Shown one piece after another: positions 23,340 to 33,996 of a DNA stretch of 64,000 nt. Numbering within the stretch: position 1 is the stretch's first letter; every line of letters starts with the position of its first letter. The translations under genes and the position numbers were made by a program. Source of the stretch: Lepas anatifera (lineage: Eukaryota > Arthropoda > Thecostraca > Lepadidae); assembly GCA_034440635.1 (NCBI GenBank), contig JAOTON010000897.1:3465001-3529000 (forward strand), given 5' to 3'. Below the pieces are notes generated by a model. The model was not told where the DNA came from and made no database searches. It saw nothing but the letters and a program-made list of their open reading frames with translations.

Positions 23340-24560
23340 CTACATAAACCACTTGTCACTTGTCGGATATATCCTAGCAAAAACAACTGACGTAGCCCCC
23401 CTACATTGTGCTTACACACATTGTGAACATATAAATTTTCGGGAAATTAATTTGACATATTTAGATTGTTCGTGCATAGTCTCGTCTTGAATACTGACGG
23501 AAAGATCGCACCTCGGTTCGCTAAGCCTAGCCGTACTGACATGCGCTCTACCTGGCTGAGATAAAAGAAAATTGCATCCATAGGAAATGGATGTTTTCGG
23601 GGGATTCGGACACAGAGTTTTGACGTGGTGTTAGAAATAGCTAAATAAAAAGGAAATGTCATAATCTAGACATGCATGGAGAGAGGGTGTGTATGTTTTT
23701 TGTCATTCATTTTTTTAATCACCTGAGTATTCAATAAAATTTACAGGAAAATTCAAGGAACTAAAAGGATAGGGATAATTGCACCATTCCTACCAATGGA
23801 TCTTTTTACATCCCCATCCGTTGGCTACCCTTTTACACGGCAAATTGTCCCTTTGACATCCAGCTGTGAACCTGGCACAATGTCAAGTTTGGCGTGGAAA
23901 TCTCCCCTGCGTAACCACGATACAAGGAGGGTGACCTGAGACCACCCCTCTCACCCCATTAGCCCCTGCTGATGTTGTCGAGCCCCCTGGTGCTGTCGCC
24001 ATGCCGTCTGGGGACGTTTTCCAGGAAGCAAGCGTTAGAGATGCTGGCTGGGCCATTGTTCCGTATTTTCATGCGTGTCCTTATCGTCCCCTCGATCGCT
24101 ATCAGCTGACCAAACCACGAACACTGTCACCCTTCTACCTGCCGCCTGCGCGGACGAGCCCGGTCTGTGTCAGAGGCTGTCGCGGGCCCCAGCGGGCCGC
24201 GGCACGGGCCGCCACTGCCAGACCTGAGTGGAAAAGCGCGAACATCATCTCAAAAACTTTCGCTTTACGCAAAAGTTGAAAAGTTATCTACTTTCTGTTT
24301 GCCGGGAATGATGCAGAATTGACATAGGAACAGCTACCCCGAGCATTATCATCGGGACGGTTAGTTGGATGTAGATATTCGCATTGAAACGGCGAGAGGA
24401 GGAAAAAACAGCACCGCCGGCAGGGCGCGGGTTAAGCCAGAGGAAGAAAATTTTTTTTAATGGGCTGGTTCGTGGCCTGTTTCCACAATTATGGACATTT
24501 CTCCTCATTTAGGGATTTGTTGAAAAGAGCGGTACGTGGTTCGTAGATCAGTATCGCCGT
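23340..24560. other. no gene recognised
   Basis: Mixed sequence. The GC-rich patch at 24,160-24,230 is partly repeated in inverse at 14,125-14,230. 'ggcagggcgcgggttaa' at about 24,419 looks like one end of a TTAA element, but no partner end is visible. No coding domain was recognised. Confidence 0.35.
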
Positions 24561-24565
24561 TAGCT

Positions 24566-24858
24566 TCAAAATACGAGGGGAATTCCGTCGGGACCTAAGG
24601 ATTTATTGAAATTGGGTGAGTTTAGTTGGTTCAACACTTCTCGCTTGGTGGTAACGATGTTGTTTAAAGGAGGGCTGATTTCTCTGTTTGTGTCCATGTG
24701 AGGCTGGGATTGATCATCGATGTGTGGCCTGAATAACGAAGCGCAATATTTGTTTAGCAAGCTTGCTTCCTCTGTGTCCTCGGAGACTAAATCGCCGGAG
24801 TCATAGGCCAAAGGCGTTGTGCTAGAAAGTTTCTGCCGTCCTATAATGGTTTTCAATG
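24566..24858 (-). pseudogene. LINE fragment upstream of the RT core
   Basis: The minus-strand frame ends in 'NKSLGPDGIP', the K-S/T-x-G-x-DGIP block that opens the RT domain of CR1/Jockey-type LINEs. The preceding 80 residues have the typical linker character ('LLNKYCASLF', 'PPLNNIV'). The frame continues past a 145-bp Penelope-like insertion at 24,873-25,017. The rest of the RT is missing beyond 24,566. Confidence 0.6.
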
Positions 24859-24872
24859 TATTGTGATATTGA

Positions 24873-25017
24873 TAGGTTTTGGAGTGCTGCGGCGAGGAGC
24901 ATGATCATAAGTAGATATGGTGTTGTCTGATCTGTCTCCTCGAATCCTAATCCTCGAATAATCTAAGTGTTTTTTTTTACATCCGGATTCGAGGAGACAG
25001 GCCAGCCGACACCTATC
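24873..25017. mobile_element. collapsed Penelope-like element remnant, inverted arms, 14-bp target duplication
   Basis: A 145-bp insertion flanked by TATTGTGATATTGA (24,859-24,872 and 25,018-25,031). Its left terminus 'gtgctgcggcgaggagcatg' equals the left terminus of the 4.4-kb palindromic element at 32,683. Its right part 'agtgttttttttacatccgg' followed by 'attcgaggagacaggccag' equals the right terminus there (36,998-37,040). 'ctgtctcctcgaatcc' (about 24,940) and 'ggattcgaggagacag' (about 24,985) are inverse copies, so the same inverted architecture is present with the coding part deleted. It is inserted in a LINE remnant. Confidence 0.8.
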
Positions 25018-25031
25018 TATTGTGATATTGA

Positions 25032-25477
25032 GAAAGGATTTTGCTTAAACTGGACATGCGTCGCTAAATTTTTTTGCACCATCCATCTTTCCCAGCCTTC
25101 CCCCTGTCACTTTTCTTAAATTTGAATTGCGATTACATTTGCGAATGCTTCTTAAAACCTCCAATGTCACCCATGGGTTTCTCCCGCTGTTAATTTTTAA
25201 TTGCCCTTTCATCTATCACCAATGATCACCACGCTTATCGATCTCTATCCGTCTCTATTAATCCCGACCTCTTCTGTATGGACGCAACAAACCCAGTAGC
25301 ATGCACCTGTCCGAGTTAGCCAAGGGCACGCTCAGTACGGCTCCTCGCGCAGGCAAACCACAGCACAAAGGGGCAGCAGTTTGAAAAACAATATAGCACG
25401 CCCCGTGTTTAGGAATTAACGTGCCTTACATTCGCGAGTCCCCAGCTATACAATGGTACAGTTACTGTGCAATTGGC
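25032..25477. other. no gene recognised
   Basis: Probably includes the upstream remainder of the minus-strand LINE interrupted at 24,873. No conserved motif can be named. Confidence 0.3.
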
Positions 25478-25695
25478 TCTCCTATCACCCCTAAACGGCG
25501 CGCTTCCTAGCACCTGCTACCTCTTCGCCGGGTCACAAGTTCACATTATCCGCAATCCGATGCCGGCTCAGCTCGCGCCGGCACCACCCGCTCAGGTCAC
25601 GCGACAGCGAGGGTCGTCTCCGCAGACCACTCAGCTCCGTGTTCAGGTCACGTGACAGTGAGGGTCGTCTCCGCAGACCGCTCAGCTCCGTGGCA
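25478..25695. repeat. duplicated segment, copy 1, with an internal 51-bp tandem pair
   Basis: 'cacccctaaacg', 'cacctgctacc', 'cgccgggtcacaag', 'cgcaatccgatg' and 'gcgagggtcgtctccg' recur in the same order at 26,025-26,165. Within this copy a 51-bp unit starting 'caggtcacg' and ending 'cagctccgt' is present twice (25,594 and 25,645). Confidence 0.6.
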
Positions 25696-26024
25696 GCAGA
25701 GGCGGCAGCATACAGAGACAACGGTAGGCAAACATACAATATAAAAGTATGAAAGACAGGTCCCCCAGTTAAATATAACGCGGCACATACGCTAATGATG
25801 ACGATGGCGGAAAGGCCAGGCCTTCCGCTGATCTTAGCCTGGACGCGGTGCTGCATATGGCGCCGGGTGACTTAATGCTCGCCCGAAATACGGCCCTTGA
25901 ATGTGCAAAATGGAGCTCGGATAATTTAGCACCAAGGTTTCACAAACGTGCTAAATTTGGCATCAAATCTTTTCAAAGTCGAGCACCCCTAAACGTATAC
26001 AAAGGCGCTATCACAATCCAATAG

Positions 26025-26165
26025 GGTCTCAACTATCGCCCCTGAACGATGCGCTGCGTGACATCTGTTACCCCTTCGCTGGGTCACAAGATTACATTGC
26101 CCGCATTCCGATGTCAGCCCAGCTCCACCCCCTCAGGTCACGTAACGGCGAGGGTCGTCTCCGAC
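26025..26165. repeat. duplicated segment, copy 2
   Basis: Diverged copy of 25,478-25,630 ('cgcccctgaacg', 'cttcgctgggtcacaag', 'cgcattccgatg', 'caggtcacgtaacggcgagg'). It is non-coding, and its origin was not recognised. Confidence 0.55.
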
Positions 26166-26265
26166 ATGACAATGTGAGGAAAACTAAAAATGCTTGCTCC
26201 TAGAAGCATCATTTGATAGGTTGGCATCAGTATTCAGTTTTGGAAAAAAACTGCAAAGCTATGCA

Positions 26266-26334
26266 CAGCCCACCCGGGTTCGACCCAGCATGCTCCGTAA
26301 GAGAGCTGAACATCCTACCCACTACACCACGGCT
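26266..26334 (-). tRNA. tRNA-like sequence (pseudogene or SINE head)
   Basis: On the minus strand 'tggtgtagtgggtaggatg' fits an A box and 'gggtcgaaccc' a B box, in normal tRNA spacing. There is a GCTC/GAGC anticodon-stem candidate. The acceptor stem pairs only at about four positions and the anticodon loop is irregular, so I do not call a functional tRNA or an anticodon. Confidence 0.4.
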
Positions 26335-26605
26335 CCGCACGCTCCCGCCACCCCAGTAGTCTGGACAGGCGACCCGTTTGGAGGTCACGTGACTCTGCCG
26401 CCAGTACCTCCGACTGATCGAGGACACTGGCGGTGACGGAATCTGGCGTTCAACGCTGGAGTGGGCCAGAAAGTAATTTCAAGAGAAGCGCTGGCATCCC
26501 AAAATTTTATTGAAATCGATGTTTCGGAACAGTTAAGATACAACAATCCGCTGTAACCACTGTGACGTCCCTATCATAGGTAAGATGGTGCTGCAAAGTG
26601 TCAAG

Positions 26606-26755
26606 ACATAGGCGTAGGAACCGGGGGGCCAGGGGGCCACTGGCCCCCACTTTTCTGTGATGGGCCCCCGCAACGGAGATAAGAATATCGACAACTGTAA
26701 TATCAAGCAAGAAGCTCAAACTGGACCGATAGCTTGCCCTGGAACCCCGTTAAAG
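26606..26755 (+). mobile_element. hAT-like terminus of the CATAGGCGTAGGAACCGGGG family, copy 1
   Basis: 'cataggcgtaggaaccgggg' then 'ggccagggggccactggccc', 'gggcccccgcaacg' and 'caactgtaatat'. The same words in the same order and orientation are found at 31,850-32,010. Such G-run termini after a conserved 'gcgtaggaa' are typical of hAT-type MITEs. The two copies flank the 26.8-31.8 kb minisatellite as direct repeats. Confidence 0.5.
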
Positions 26756-27360
26756 TTACCTGTGCCCCTAAACTAAGTTAAGGTCATATGGGTCAATTTT
26801 AAGGTCCCCTGAGCTTCTCGGGGCCCCCGAACTGGCCTCTGATGCCATACGAGCTAATCTGGTCCCCTTGAGCTGAAATGAGCGCCCCTGAGATGGTTTG
26901 GGCAGCATGAACTGTTCTAGGATGCCTAAACTGAGCTAGGAGCCGTGACCTTGAACAGGGCCCCGTGAGTTGGCCAGACCCTATATCCACCGACCTGGGG
27001 GGAGGGGGAGCTGAGCTGAGCTGGGACCGTTAAGTTATTGTTGTCCCTTGAGCTAATCTGGATCCCCTGTGATACACAGAAGACCCTAAACTTATCCGAG
27101 GCCCCTCCACAGTAATAGGGCCCCTGCCCTGAAATTGGGTTATAAGCTTTAACTGAAACCCTGAACTGTTCTGAAACCCCATATATGCCGACAAGGGGCC
27201 CCTGGATGATCCGGGCCCTTAAGCTTATCTGGTCATTAGAGCTAATATGGGCCTCTGTGTTGAACTGAGGGCCCCTGAGATGGTCTGGGACCCCCTATAA
27301 GGTTTTAAAGCCACTGACCTGGCGGCCGTGAGCTTGAATGGGCCCCTTGAGATGTTTTGA
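26756..27360. repeat. minisatellite gggcccctgagctgatctgg, left part
   Basis: Degenerate units such as 'ggcccctgagctt', 'ctgagctaatctgggcc' and 'ctgaactgttctgg', about 20-30 bp each. The same array resumes at 30,869 after the inserted 3.5-kb element, so it was one array before that insertion. No coding potential. Confidence 0.7.
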
Positions 27361-27449
27361 CAGTGGTGTAGCCAGGGGAGGGGCGCCCCTGGGGTCCGCG
27401 GACCCCCTTGGGCTGACCTTATGCACTAAAAACACGAACATTAATCTCG

Positions 27450-29870
27450 GGGGCCCCTGAGCTTGGTCTGGGGGGGCCTTCCGAGCTTGGTCTCAGGAGG
27501 TCCCCGATAATCGGTATCGAGGACTCCAGAGTACCGAATACATTGATATATTGATGTATTGATCTTGGGGGACCCCTGTGCTCAGTCTCAGGGGGTCCCG
27601 AGCTTGGCCTCAGGGCCTCCGAGCTTGGTCTCAGGGCCCTTCCCCCGAGCTCGGTCTCACGGGCCTTTCGATCTTGGTCTCACGGGCCTTTCGATTTTGG
27701 TCTCAGGGGCCCCCGAGCTTGGTCTCAGGGCCCCCGAGCTTGGTCACAGGGGCCCCGAGCTTTGTGTCTGGGGGCCCTCTGAGCTTGGTCTCAGGGAGCT
27801 CCCGAGCCTGGTCTCAGGGAGCCCTTCAAGTTTGGTCTCAGGGCCCCCGAGCTTGGTCTCAGGGGCCCCCGAGCTTGGTGTCAGGGAGCCCTCCGAGCTT
27901 GGTCTCAGATAACCCCCGAGCTTGGTCTCAGGGGTGCCCCCAAGCTTGGTCTCAGGCTCCCTCTCCCCGAGCTTAGTGTCAGGGGGCCCTCGAGCTTGGT
28001 CTCAAGGGGGCATCTGAAGGCATCTGATGCATAAGGCTGACCGTATGCCCTGGAAAACACGAGCATTGGTCTCGGGGGCCCCTGATCTTGGTCTCAGGGG
28101 GCCCCCGAGCTTGGTCTCAGCGCCCCCGAGCTTTGTCTCAGGGGCCCCGAGCTTGGTGTCAGGGGCCCTCCGAGCTTGGTCTCAGGGGCCCCTGATCATC
28201 GGTATCGAGAGCTCCAGAGTACCGAACATTGATTTCGGGGGCCCCTGAGCTCGGACTCACGGACCTTTCTATTTTGGTCTTAGGGCGCCCCAGAGATTGG
28301 TTTCAGGGCCCCCCGAGCGTGGTCTCAGGAGAACCCCAAGCTTGGTCTCACGGGCCTTCCGAGCTTGGTCTCAGGGGGCCCCCGATCATCGGTATCGAGG
28401 GCTATGGAATACCGAACATTGATCTCGGGGGCCCCTGAGCTTGGTTCCAGGGGCCCCCGAGCTTGGTCTCAGGGGACAACGGAGCTTGGTCTCAGGGGGG
28501 GCAAGCTTGGTCTCATGGGCCTTTCAATGTTTGGTCTCATGGGCCTTTCGATCTTGGTCTCATGGGCCTTTCGATCTTGGTCTCACGGGGTCTCGAGCTT
28601 GGTGTCAGGGGGCCCTCGAGCTTGCTCTCAGGGAGCATCCGAGCTTAGTCTCAGGGTCCCTTCCAGCTTGGTCTCAGGGGCCCTCGAGCCTGGTCTCAGG
28701 GGTTCAGGGCCCCTTCGGGGTGCCCCCGACTATTGATATCGAGGGACTCATGAGTGAGGCACGAGCATTGGCCTCATAAGACTCAGAGTTTGGTCTCAGG
28801 GTCCCCCAGGCCTCGGTTCAGGACCCCCGAGCATCGGCATCGAGGGGCTCCAGAGTACCGAGCATTAGTCTCGGTGGGAGGAGGGCTCGACATATTGATC
28901 TTGAGGGCCCCGGAACATCGGTGTCGAGTTACTCCTGAGCAAAGCGCGAACATGGGTCTAAGGGTGCCCCTGAGCCTGATCTAAGTGGGACCCTGAGCTT
29001 GGTCTTAGGACCCCGGGCATCAGTATCAAGGGGCTCCGGTGTATTGGTCTGGGGAGAGCAATTATTTTATGGGCCTCCAAATGGTGATTTCTGAGGGCTC
29101 CCGAAAGTGTGGATGCAGTGGTGTAGCCAAGGGGGCCCTAGGCGTCCGCCGACCCCCCCTTGGGCCGATCTGAACCACTGCAAAGGATTCCCTGGTCACG
29201 GTGCACCCAGAGTCAGTCTCAGGGGCCCCCTGAAGATTCGTTCTTAGGGCGTCCCGAGTCGGCCTCAAGGCCCCCACCCTGCGAGTCGGTCTCAAGGTCC
29301 CCCGAAAACAGATTTCGGGGGCCCCAGAGGGTTGGTCTCAGGGACCCCAAAAGACGGTATCAGGGGCCCCGGGAGTCTGTCTCAGGGGAGGGGGCCGGGC
29401 TAGTCTCATGGGCCCCCAGAGAAAGGTTCTCAGGGCCCCACAAAAGTCTATTTCAGGGGGGCCCTGAGAGTCAGTCTCAGAGAACCCCAAGTGTCTGTCT
29501 TAGGGGACCACGAGATTCGGTCTCGGGGGTCCCCTGAGAGTTTGTCTCAGAGAACCCCAAGAGTCAGTCTCAGAGCACCCCAAGAGTCGGTCTCAGGGGG
29601 CCCTCATAGTCTCACGGGCTTCTCTCTCAGGAGTCAATATTTACTTTTCGGTGGCCCCGAGAGTTAATCCGGGGTGCCCAGTAATTAGTCTCAGAGGTGC
29701 TGCCGATAACTAATTTCAGGAGCCCCGAGAGATTCTCAGGGGCCCCCAGTTTTAATCAAGAGGCGCCGTGAATCGGTCTCAGAGACCCTCTCAGATCTAA
29801 TTGGGAGAGCGACCGAAAATTAGCTTTGTGAGTGCCGCCAAGTGTTGGTCTTAGGTGGCCCCAGAGCTCA
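27450..29870. repeat. minisatellite gggcccccgagcttggtctcag, about 22 bp
   Basis: Dozens of units of 'gggggcccccgagcttggtctca' type, becoming 'gagagtcagtctcagggg' towards the right end. Blocks with 'atcggtatcgaggg.tc.agagtaccgaacatt' recur at about 27,508, 28,199, 28,389, 28,731 and 28,836, giving a coarse higher-order pattern. The long plus-strand frames (L-V-S-G-A-P-E-L-G-like) are repeat translations, not genes. Confidence 0.8.
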
Positions 29871-29879
29871 AAGAACAAT

Positions 29880-30779
29880 TTTCAAAATCATATGCCTCAG
29901 AAAAAATGTATCTACCCCTATTGCGTACTAAAAAAGATAAAGTGAAACATGCCGATCAGGCACATTATCGAAGGAAATGCAAAAATTAATCTAATTTTAC
30001 CATAAGAGCAAATCGAACAGGGATTTTGGCACTTCAGTCAATTCTCAATCTATTAGCTTAACACCAATAACCACATTCCTAAATATTCTGAAATAAACAA
30101 CTTTCAAATATTTTCGTAGGAAACCAGACAAACAAGGGTAATGACAGAAATTGATGAGCATAATCTCAAAAAGAAAACTAGGTATGCAAGGTTGAAAATA
30201 ACAATAACAGAGTGAGCCAAGGCGATAGATATCTTGGGCTCTTTTGTCTTGGTAATTTGTTGGTTTACTAGATAGCAAGGGTAAGAAAGTAACTGGATCT
30301 CAACAGGATCTGTCGACGGAATAGAGGCTATGTAGCGTTCGGGACACACCACTATATCTCTTGCATTTTTATTCGTTTTGTTCCGTTTCTTTGGAAATTT
30401 CCTGATTAAAGAGATCATGGATTCGACACCGGGAAATGTTTGCTAATCATTTCCCGTAGAAGATCATTTCTTCGTACTCAAAACGACTGACCTCCAATTG
30501 CATGTCTGATTACCTGAGTGAATTGAGGTAGACTCAGGTTATGCGCGCATCAACATTAAACTTCCCGAAATATGGCACAAAGCTATTATTATAGCCACGC
30601 TACCTTATAAGGTATGGACCATCCTTAAGATTTGGTGACCTTAGTTTACCAACACTTGGTCGGATCGAAAAATCAAGCTATAAGCAAAATAAGAATAAAT
30701 GCTTAAAAAGGAACAACACAATTTCCTTCGTGTGAATATTATAATGTTAAAATACTACAAAAAGATATAGGAGATGGGC
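29880..30779. other. unique interior of the hAT-like element; no gene recognised
   Basis: AT-rich sequence with short minus-strand frames (up to about 104 codons), one with a hydrophobic stretch. None has a recognisable motif and no DDE signature was seen. Confidence 0.35.
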
Positions 30780-30868
30780 CCCGGTTACTAAGGGGACCCC
30801 GGCCTGGGCCCTCCGACGGTAGTCGGACCCCTCCTTGGCCGAATCCTGGCTACGCCACAGTGTTCTGA

Positions 30869-31849
30869 GACTCTATATCAGCCACCCTGGGGCCCCTAAG
30901 CCTAGCTGGGGCCCTGAGCTAATCTGGGTACCGCTGTGCTTAACTGGGGCCTCTGATCTGGTATGGGGGCCCTGAACTCTTCTAGGGTCCCTGGGCTAAG
31001 CTGGGGACCGTAAGCTTGAATGGAGCCCCCTGAGCTGGTATGAGAGGGGACCCTACAGTGGCGGATCCAGGGGGGGCAAAAAGGCAATTGCCCCCCCCAA
31101 ACGGAAAAGCTCGGGGCAAAACTATGTTTTTGCCCCCCAAAGCGATCGACCTCCTTTTTCCCCCGACTCCTTTTTAGCTTGTAAGCAAAATTTTGGTGCT
31201 TCAACTCTCAACTTCAAACAGAATTAGAGAAGTTCAGTGGAAATATTGGGGCTTGGATAGAAAAAAATGTATCTTGAGCCCATATTTTTCACCCCGTGAC
31301 GTTTTTTTCTTTTTTGCTTTTCGTCTCCAGTTCCCAAAATCCTACCGAAAAGGCATATTGTAGCACAATTTGTCACTGCGCGACGTTTTTTTTTTTTTTG
31401 CTTTTCGACTTTGGTTTGCCCCTCCCAAACCAACCGGCTAGATCCGCCACTGGGACCCTATATCAGCCGATCTGGGCCCCTGAGCTGAACTGGCTTGTGG
31501 TGAGCAAGAGCCCTGAGCTGGTCTGGGCCCCTGAACTGTTCTAGTCATTGAGCTAAGCTGGGATCCGTGAGCTTGAACAAGCCCCTTGAGCTGTTTTGAG
31601 ACCCTATATAAGTCGACCTGGGGACCTCCGAGCTGAACTGGGCCCCTAAGCTAATCTGGCACCCTTTGCGAATCTGGGGCTCCCCTGTGATGAGCTTCTA
31701 GGGGTCCTGCGCTTATGTAGGGTCCCTTGATAAGCTGGTCCCGAGGCTAGTGCACTGGTCTGGGCCCTTAAGCTGACTGATCTGGGTTCCTGAGCCATGG
31801 TCTGGACCTTGGGGCCCTCCGAGATAATTTGGCGTCCCTTGGGCGGCAT
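30869..31849. repeat. minisatellite gggcccctgagctgatctgg, right part
   Basis: Continuation of the array at 26,756-27,360 ('ggggcccctaagcctagctg', 'ggggccctgagctaatctgg'). It is interrupted by a hAT MITE at 31,056-31,452. Confidence 0.7.
31056..31452. mobile_element. 397-bp hAT-type MITE with perfect 8-bp target duplication
   Basis: Left end CAGTGGCGGATCCAGG; right end CTAGATCCGCCACTG. GGACCCTA lies immediately on both sides (31,048-31,055 and 31,453-31,460), the 8-bp duplication expected of hAT transposases. The interior contains 'ttttgcttttcg' twice near T-runs and has no coding capacity. It is one of the best-preserved small elements in the window. Confidence 0.9.
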
Positions 31850-32010
31850 AGGCATAGGGACCGGGGGTCAGGGGGATACTGCCCCCCTTTTTGAGGTGGG
31901 CCCCCGCAACGAATATACAAATATCCGCAACTGTAATATAGAACAAGAAACCCCAAACGGGCCTGATGGCTTGTCTGGGAACGTTCAAGTTCGGTAGTAC
32001 GCTGCCTGCA
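31850..32010 (+). mobile_element. hAT-like terminus of the CATAGGCGTAGGAACCGGGG family, copy 2
   Basis: 'cataggcatagggaccgggg' then 'gtgggcccccgcaacga' and 'caactgtaatatagaacaag' aligns with 26,606-26,755 in the same orientation. The paired end is not identified. Confidence 0.5.
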
Positions 32011-32622
32011 AGCCCCTGGAGGAGGAGCACTTCGTAAAAAAGCCAAGGCACCTACTACCCGAGTGATTCCAAATGAGTCCCGAGAACTAGGCCCAATCAA
32101 ACTCCATCCCATATCAATCCCAACAAAAAACATGAATCGGACACGGACCCCGCAGGAAATGCCGAGCAACAGTCGTCCCTGAGCCATCGAAAGTCTTTCG
32201 ATGCCAGGGTTATATGGCGTCGCCAACTGTTTCCCTGTTGGAGGGGTTTCTTGGGAGTCGAATTGCTCCTTGTACAAGGAATCTGCCGTGCCTTAAACCC
32301 GGGTTGGTCGCGTGGAAGGGAAGGTTGTTAACCATTATAACACCATGCCCACACCTCCTCGGCATCGCAAAGCTGGCCATCAAGTACCTACATTGCACTT
32401 GCAGTCATGCTGGAACTCTGCATTTTAGGCATCGAAATATAGTTAGGCGTATTTATTAATGATGGAAAAAAGGGATCCATAATAACCTAGATAAATTTTC
32501 CCATTTTTTCATTAAATAAGCAAATACGAGTTGATTAGGCATAGTGAAGTGAGGCTATTTGGTATCAAATCATTGTCTATAGTTTTTTTTTAAAAGTTTT
32601 AATTTTGTAAATGTGATGAAAA
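32011..32622. other. no gene recognised
   Basis: Short open frames on both strands lack recognisable domains. 32,460-32,620 is AT-rich. Confidence 0.35.
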
Positions 32623-32663
32623 GGGCCTAAGCATAGAGATCTACTATAACTAGAGCGGACATC
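32623..32663 (+). repeat. 40-bp dispersed motif shared with 57,166-57,205
   Basis: 'gggcctaagcatagagatct' continuing 'actataactagagcggaca' is found almost identically on the minus strand at 57,205-57,166. Probably the surviving terminus of a dispersed short element. Confidence 0.55.
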
Positions 32664-32796
32664 CTAAACAAAACCAAGATTCAAACGTTGATAAGTTTTT
32701 AAGTGCTGCGGCGAGGAGCATGATGATGAGTTGTTAAGATGTTCCCTGGCCTCTCCCCTCGAATCCGGAAATGTAAAAAACACTGAAGATTGTATA

Positions 32797-32818
32797 TTCG
32801 GGCACAGCCCTTCATCAG
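32797..32818 (-). ncRNA. degenerate hammerhead-ribozyme-like core, left arm
   Basis: Mirror copy of the right-arm motif (CTGATGA at 32,818-32,812, stem-loop, GAA at 32,799-32,797), with the same departures from the active consensus. Confidence 0.35.
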
Positions 32819-33320
32819 AATCGTGGAGTAAATATCAAAAATTCTCAGTCCTAGTATAGCCAGACCTCGAATTGAGCTTCACACAAAAATGCCTTTTAGA
32901 ATGAATCGTTAAAAATAAGATTGGATGTCGTGACAACAACCATATTGGTACCTCTAACCTAAAAGTAATGCCGACAATACGACAAACCTAGAGCAGTATT
33001 TGTGACAGTCTTTTCTTTTATATCAGCCAAACACTAGCTTTTGATTAACAGTGAAAAACTTGCTGAAGTACCTTTATCCGTTATTTGAATATTTCTGTTC
33101 TTCTTATATATATTTTTCCCGTCGACTGCAGCTAAAATGCTAACCAAAAACTACCTATTAAGCACTAGTAGACGTGATACTAGATCGGTGTAAAGACTGC
33201 ATACTTTCCCCTTTAAGATGATGCTATATTTACAATAAAAGCCTCCCTCGAATTATTTAGTTAAGATTGTACCTAGTGGTCAAGGTCCACTTTTTTTTAA
33301 TTGATAAACCCATTTTCCAC

Positions 33321-33900
33321 AGCCTGCTCCTCTGGCCCAACGTTAAGCGTCGAAAGAGTATACGTGTGGCTGTAAAAAAAAACACATTATAAATTTTACA
33401 TTATACTTATTCAACAACCCTTGCCCTTAGTATGTACCTCTTAAACAAATGCAACTTTTATAGCTAGTTAATGTGAACAATCATTGGTAAATACTTTTCC
33501 TCAGCCTGTACCTCTAGCCCAACGTTAAGTGTCGAATGGTTATACGTCTAGCTGCAGAAAAGTATTATCAATAATTAGTTGCATATTTCAAAAACCCCAA
33601 CCCCAGTACGTACCCCTCAAATCAAAACATCTCTATGAGCTAGTTAATCTGATCAATCATTAATAAACACTTTTTCCCTGCCTGTATCTCTGGCCCAACG
33701 TTAAGCGTTGAAAGAGTATACATCTGGTTGCAGAAAAGCACCATCAAAGATAAATTACCTAAAAAAACCTGAGCCTTATCTGTGACCTAAGTCCATCACT
33801 TCTGACTAGCCAAACTAATTCAACCATCATAGCCCTTTTCCCAGCCTGTAAATCGGGCCCAAAGTTAAACGTCAAAAGCATATACGTCTAGCATCAATAA
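33321..33900 (-). repeat. four imperfect repeats in the 3' UTR of the left arm
   Basis: 'cagcctgtacctctggccca' followed by 'acgttaagcgtcgaa' and 'tatacgtctagctgca' occurs at about 33,321, 33,503, 33,680 and 33,842, at spacings of 182, 177 and 162 bp. The conserved core is about 60 bp. The mirror set lies in the right arm. Confidence 0.75.
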
Positions 33901-33996
33901 CACTAATAATGTAAGGAAGTCCTACCCCAGAACACATATACTTACGCTGATCCCTCCCTTACCTCTTAAGCCACTGCTGTTAAGTGATAGCCTATC

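Larger units (their letters stand above)
27361..30860. mobile_element. 3.5-kb hAT-like element carrying an internal minisatellite
   Basis: Left end CAGTGGTGTAGCCAGGGG; right end CCTGGCTACGCCACAG (inverse, with mismatches). The 8 bp to the left are TGTTTTGA (27,353-27,360) and to the right TGTTCTGA (30,861-30,868), an 8-bp duplication with one mismatch, as hAT elements make. It is inserted in a different minisatellite. A second left-end-like sequence at about 29,115 ('cagtggtgtagccaaggggg') suggests an internal duplication or a nested relative. No transposase frame is recognised; most of the interior is a 22-bp array. Confidence 0.65.

Noticed and set aside
24419..24436. A fourth TTAA element end ('gcgcgggttaa')
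   Set aside because: Only one end is visible and the similarity to the CCCTYGCCC terminus is too short.
26266..26334. A functional tRNA gene
   Set aside because: A and B boxes fit, but the acceptor stem is poorly paired and the anticodon loop is irregular; kept only as a tRNA-like sequence.
27559..28780. Several 110-130 codon frames in the 22-bp array
   Set aside because: Pure repeat translations with overlapping frames, no domain and no splice context.
30045..30418. Hydrophobic minus-strand frames as a membrane protein gene
   Set aside because: Two overlapping frames are open in AT-rich DNA inside a hAT-like element; no recognisable family.
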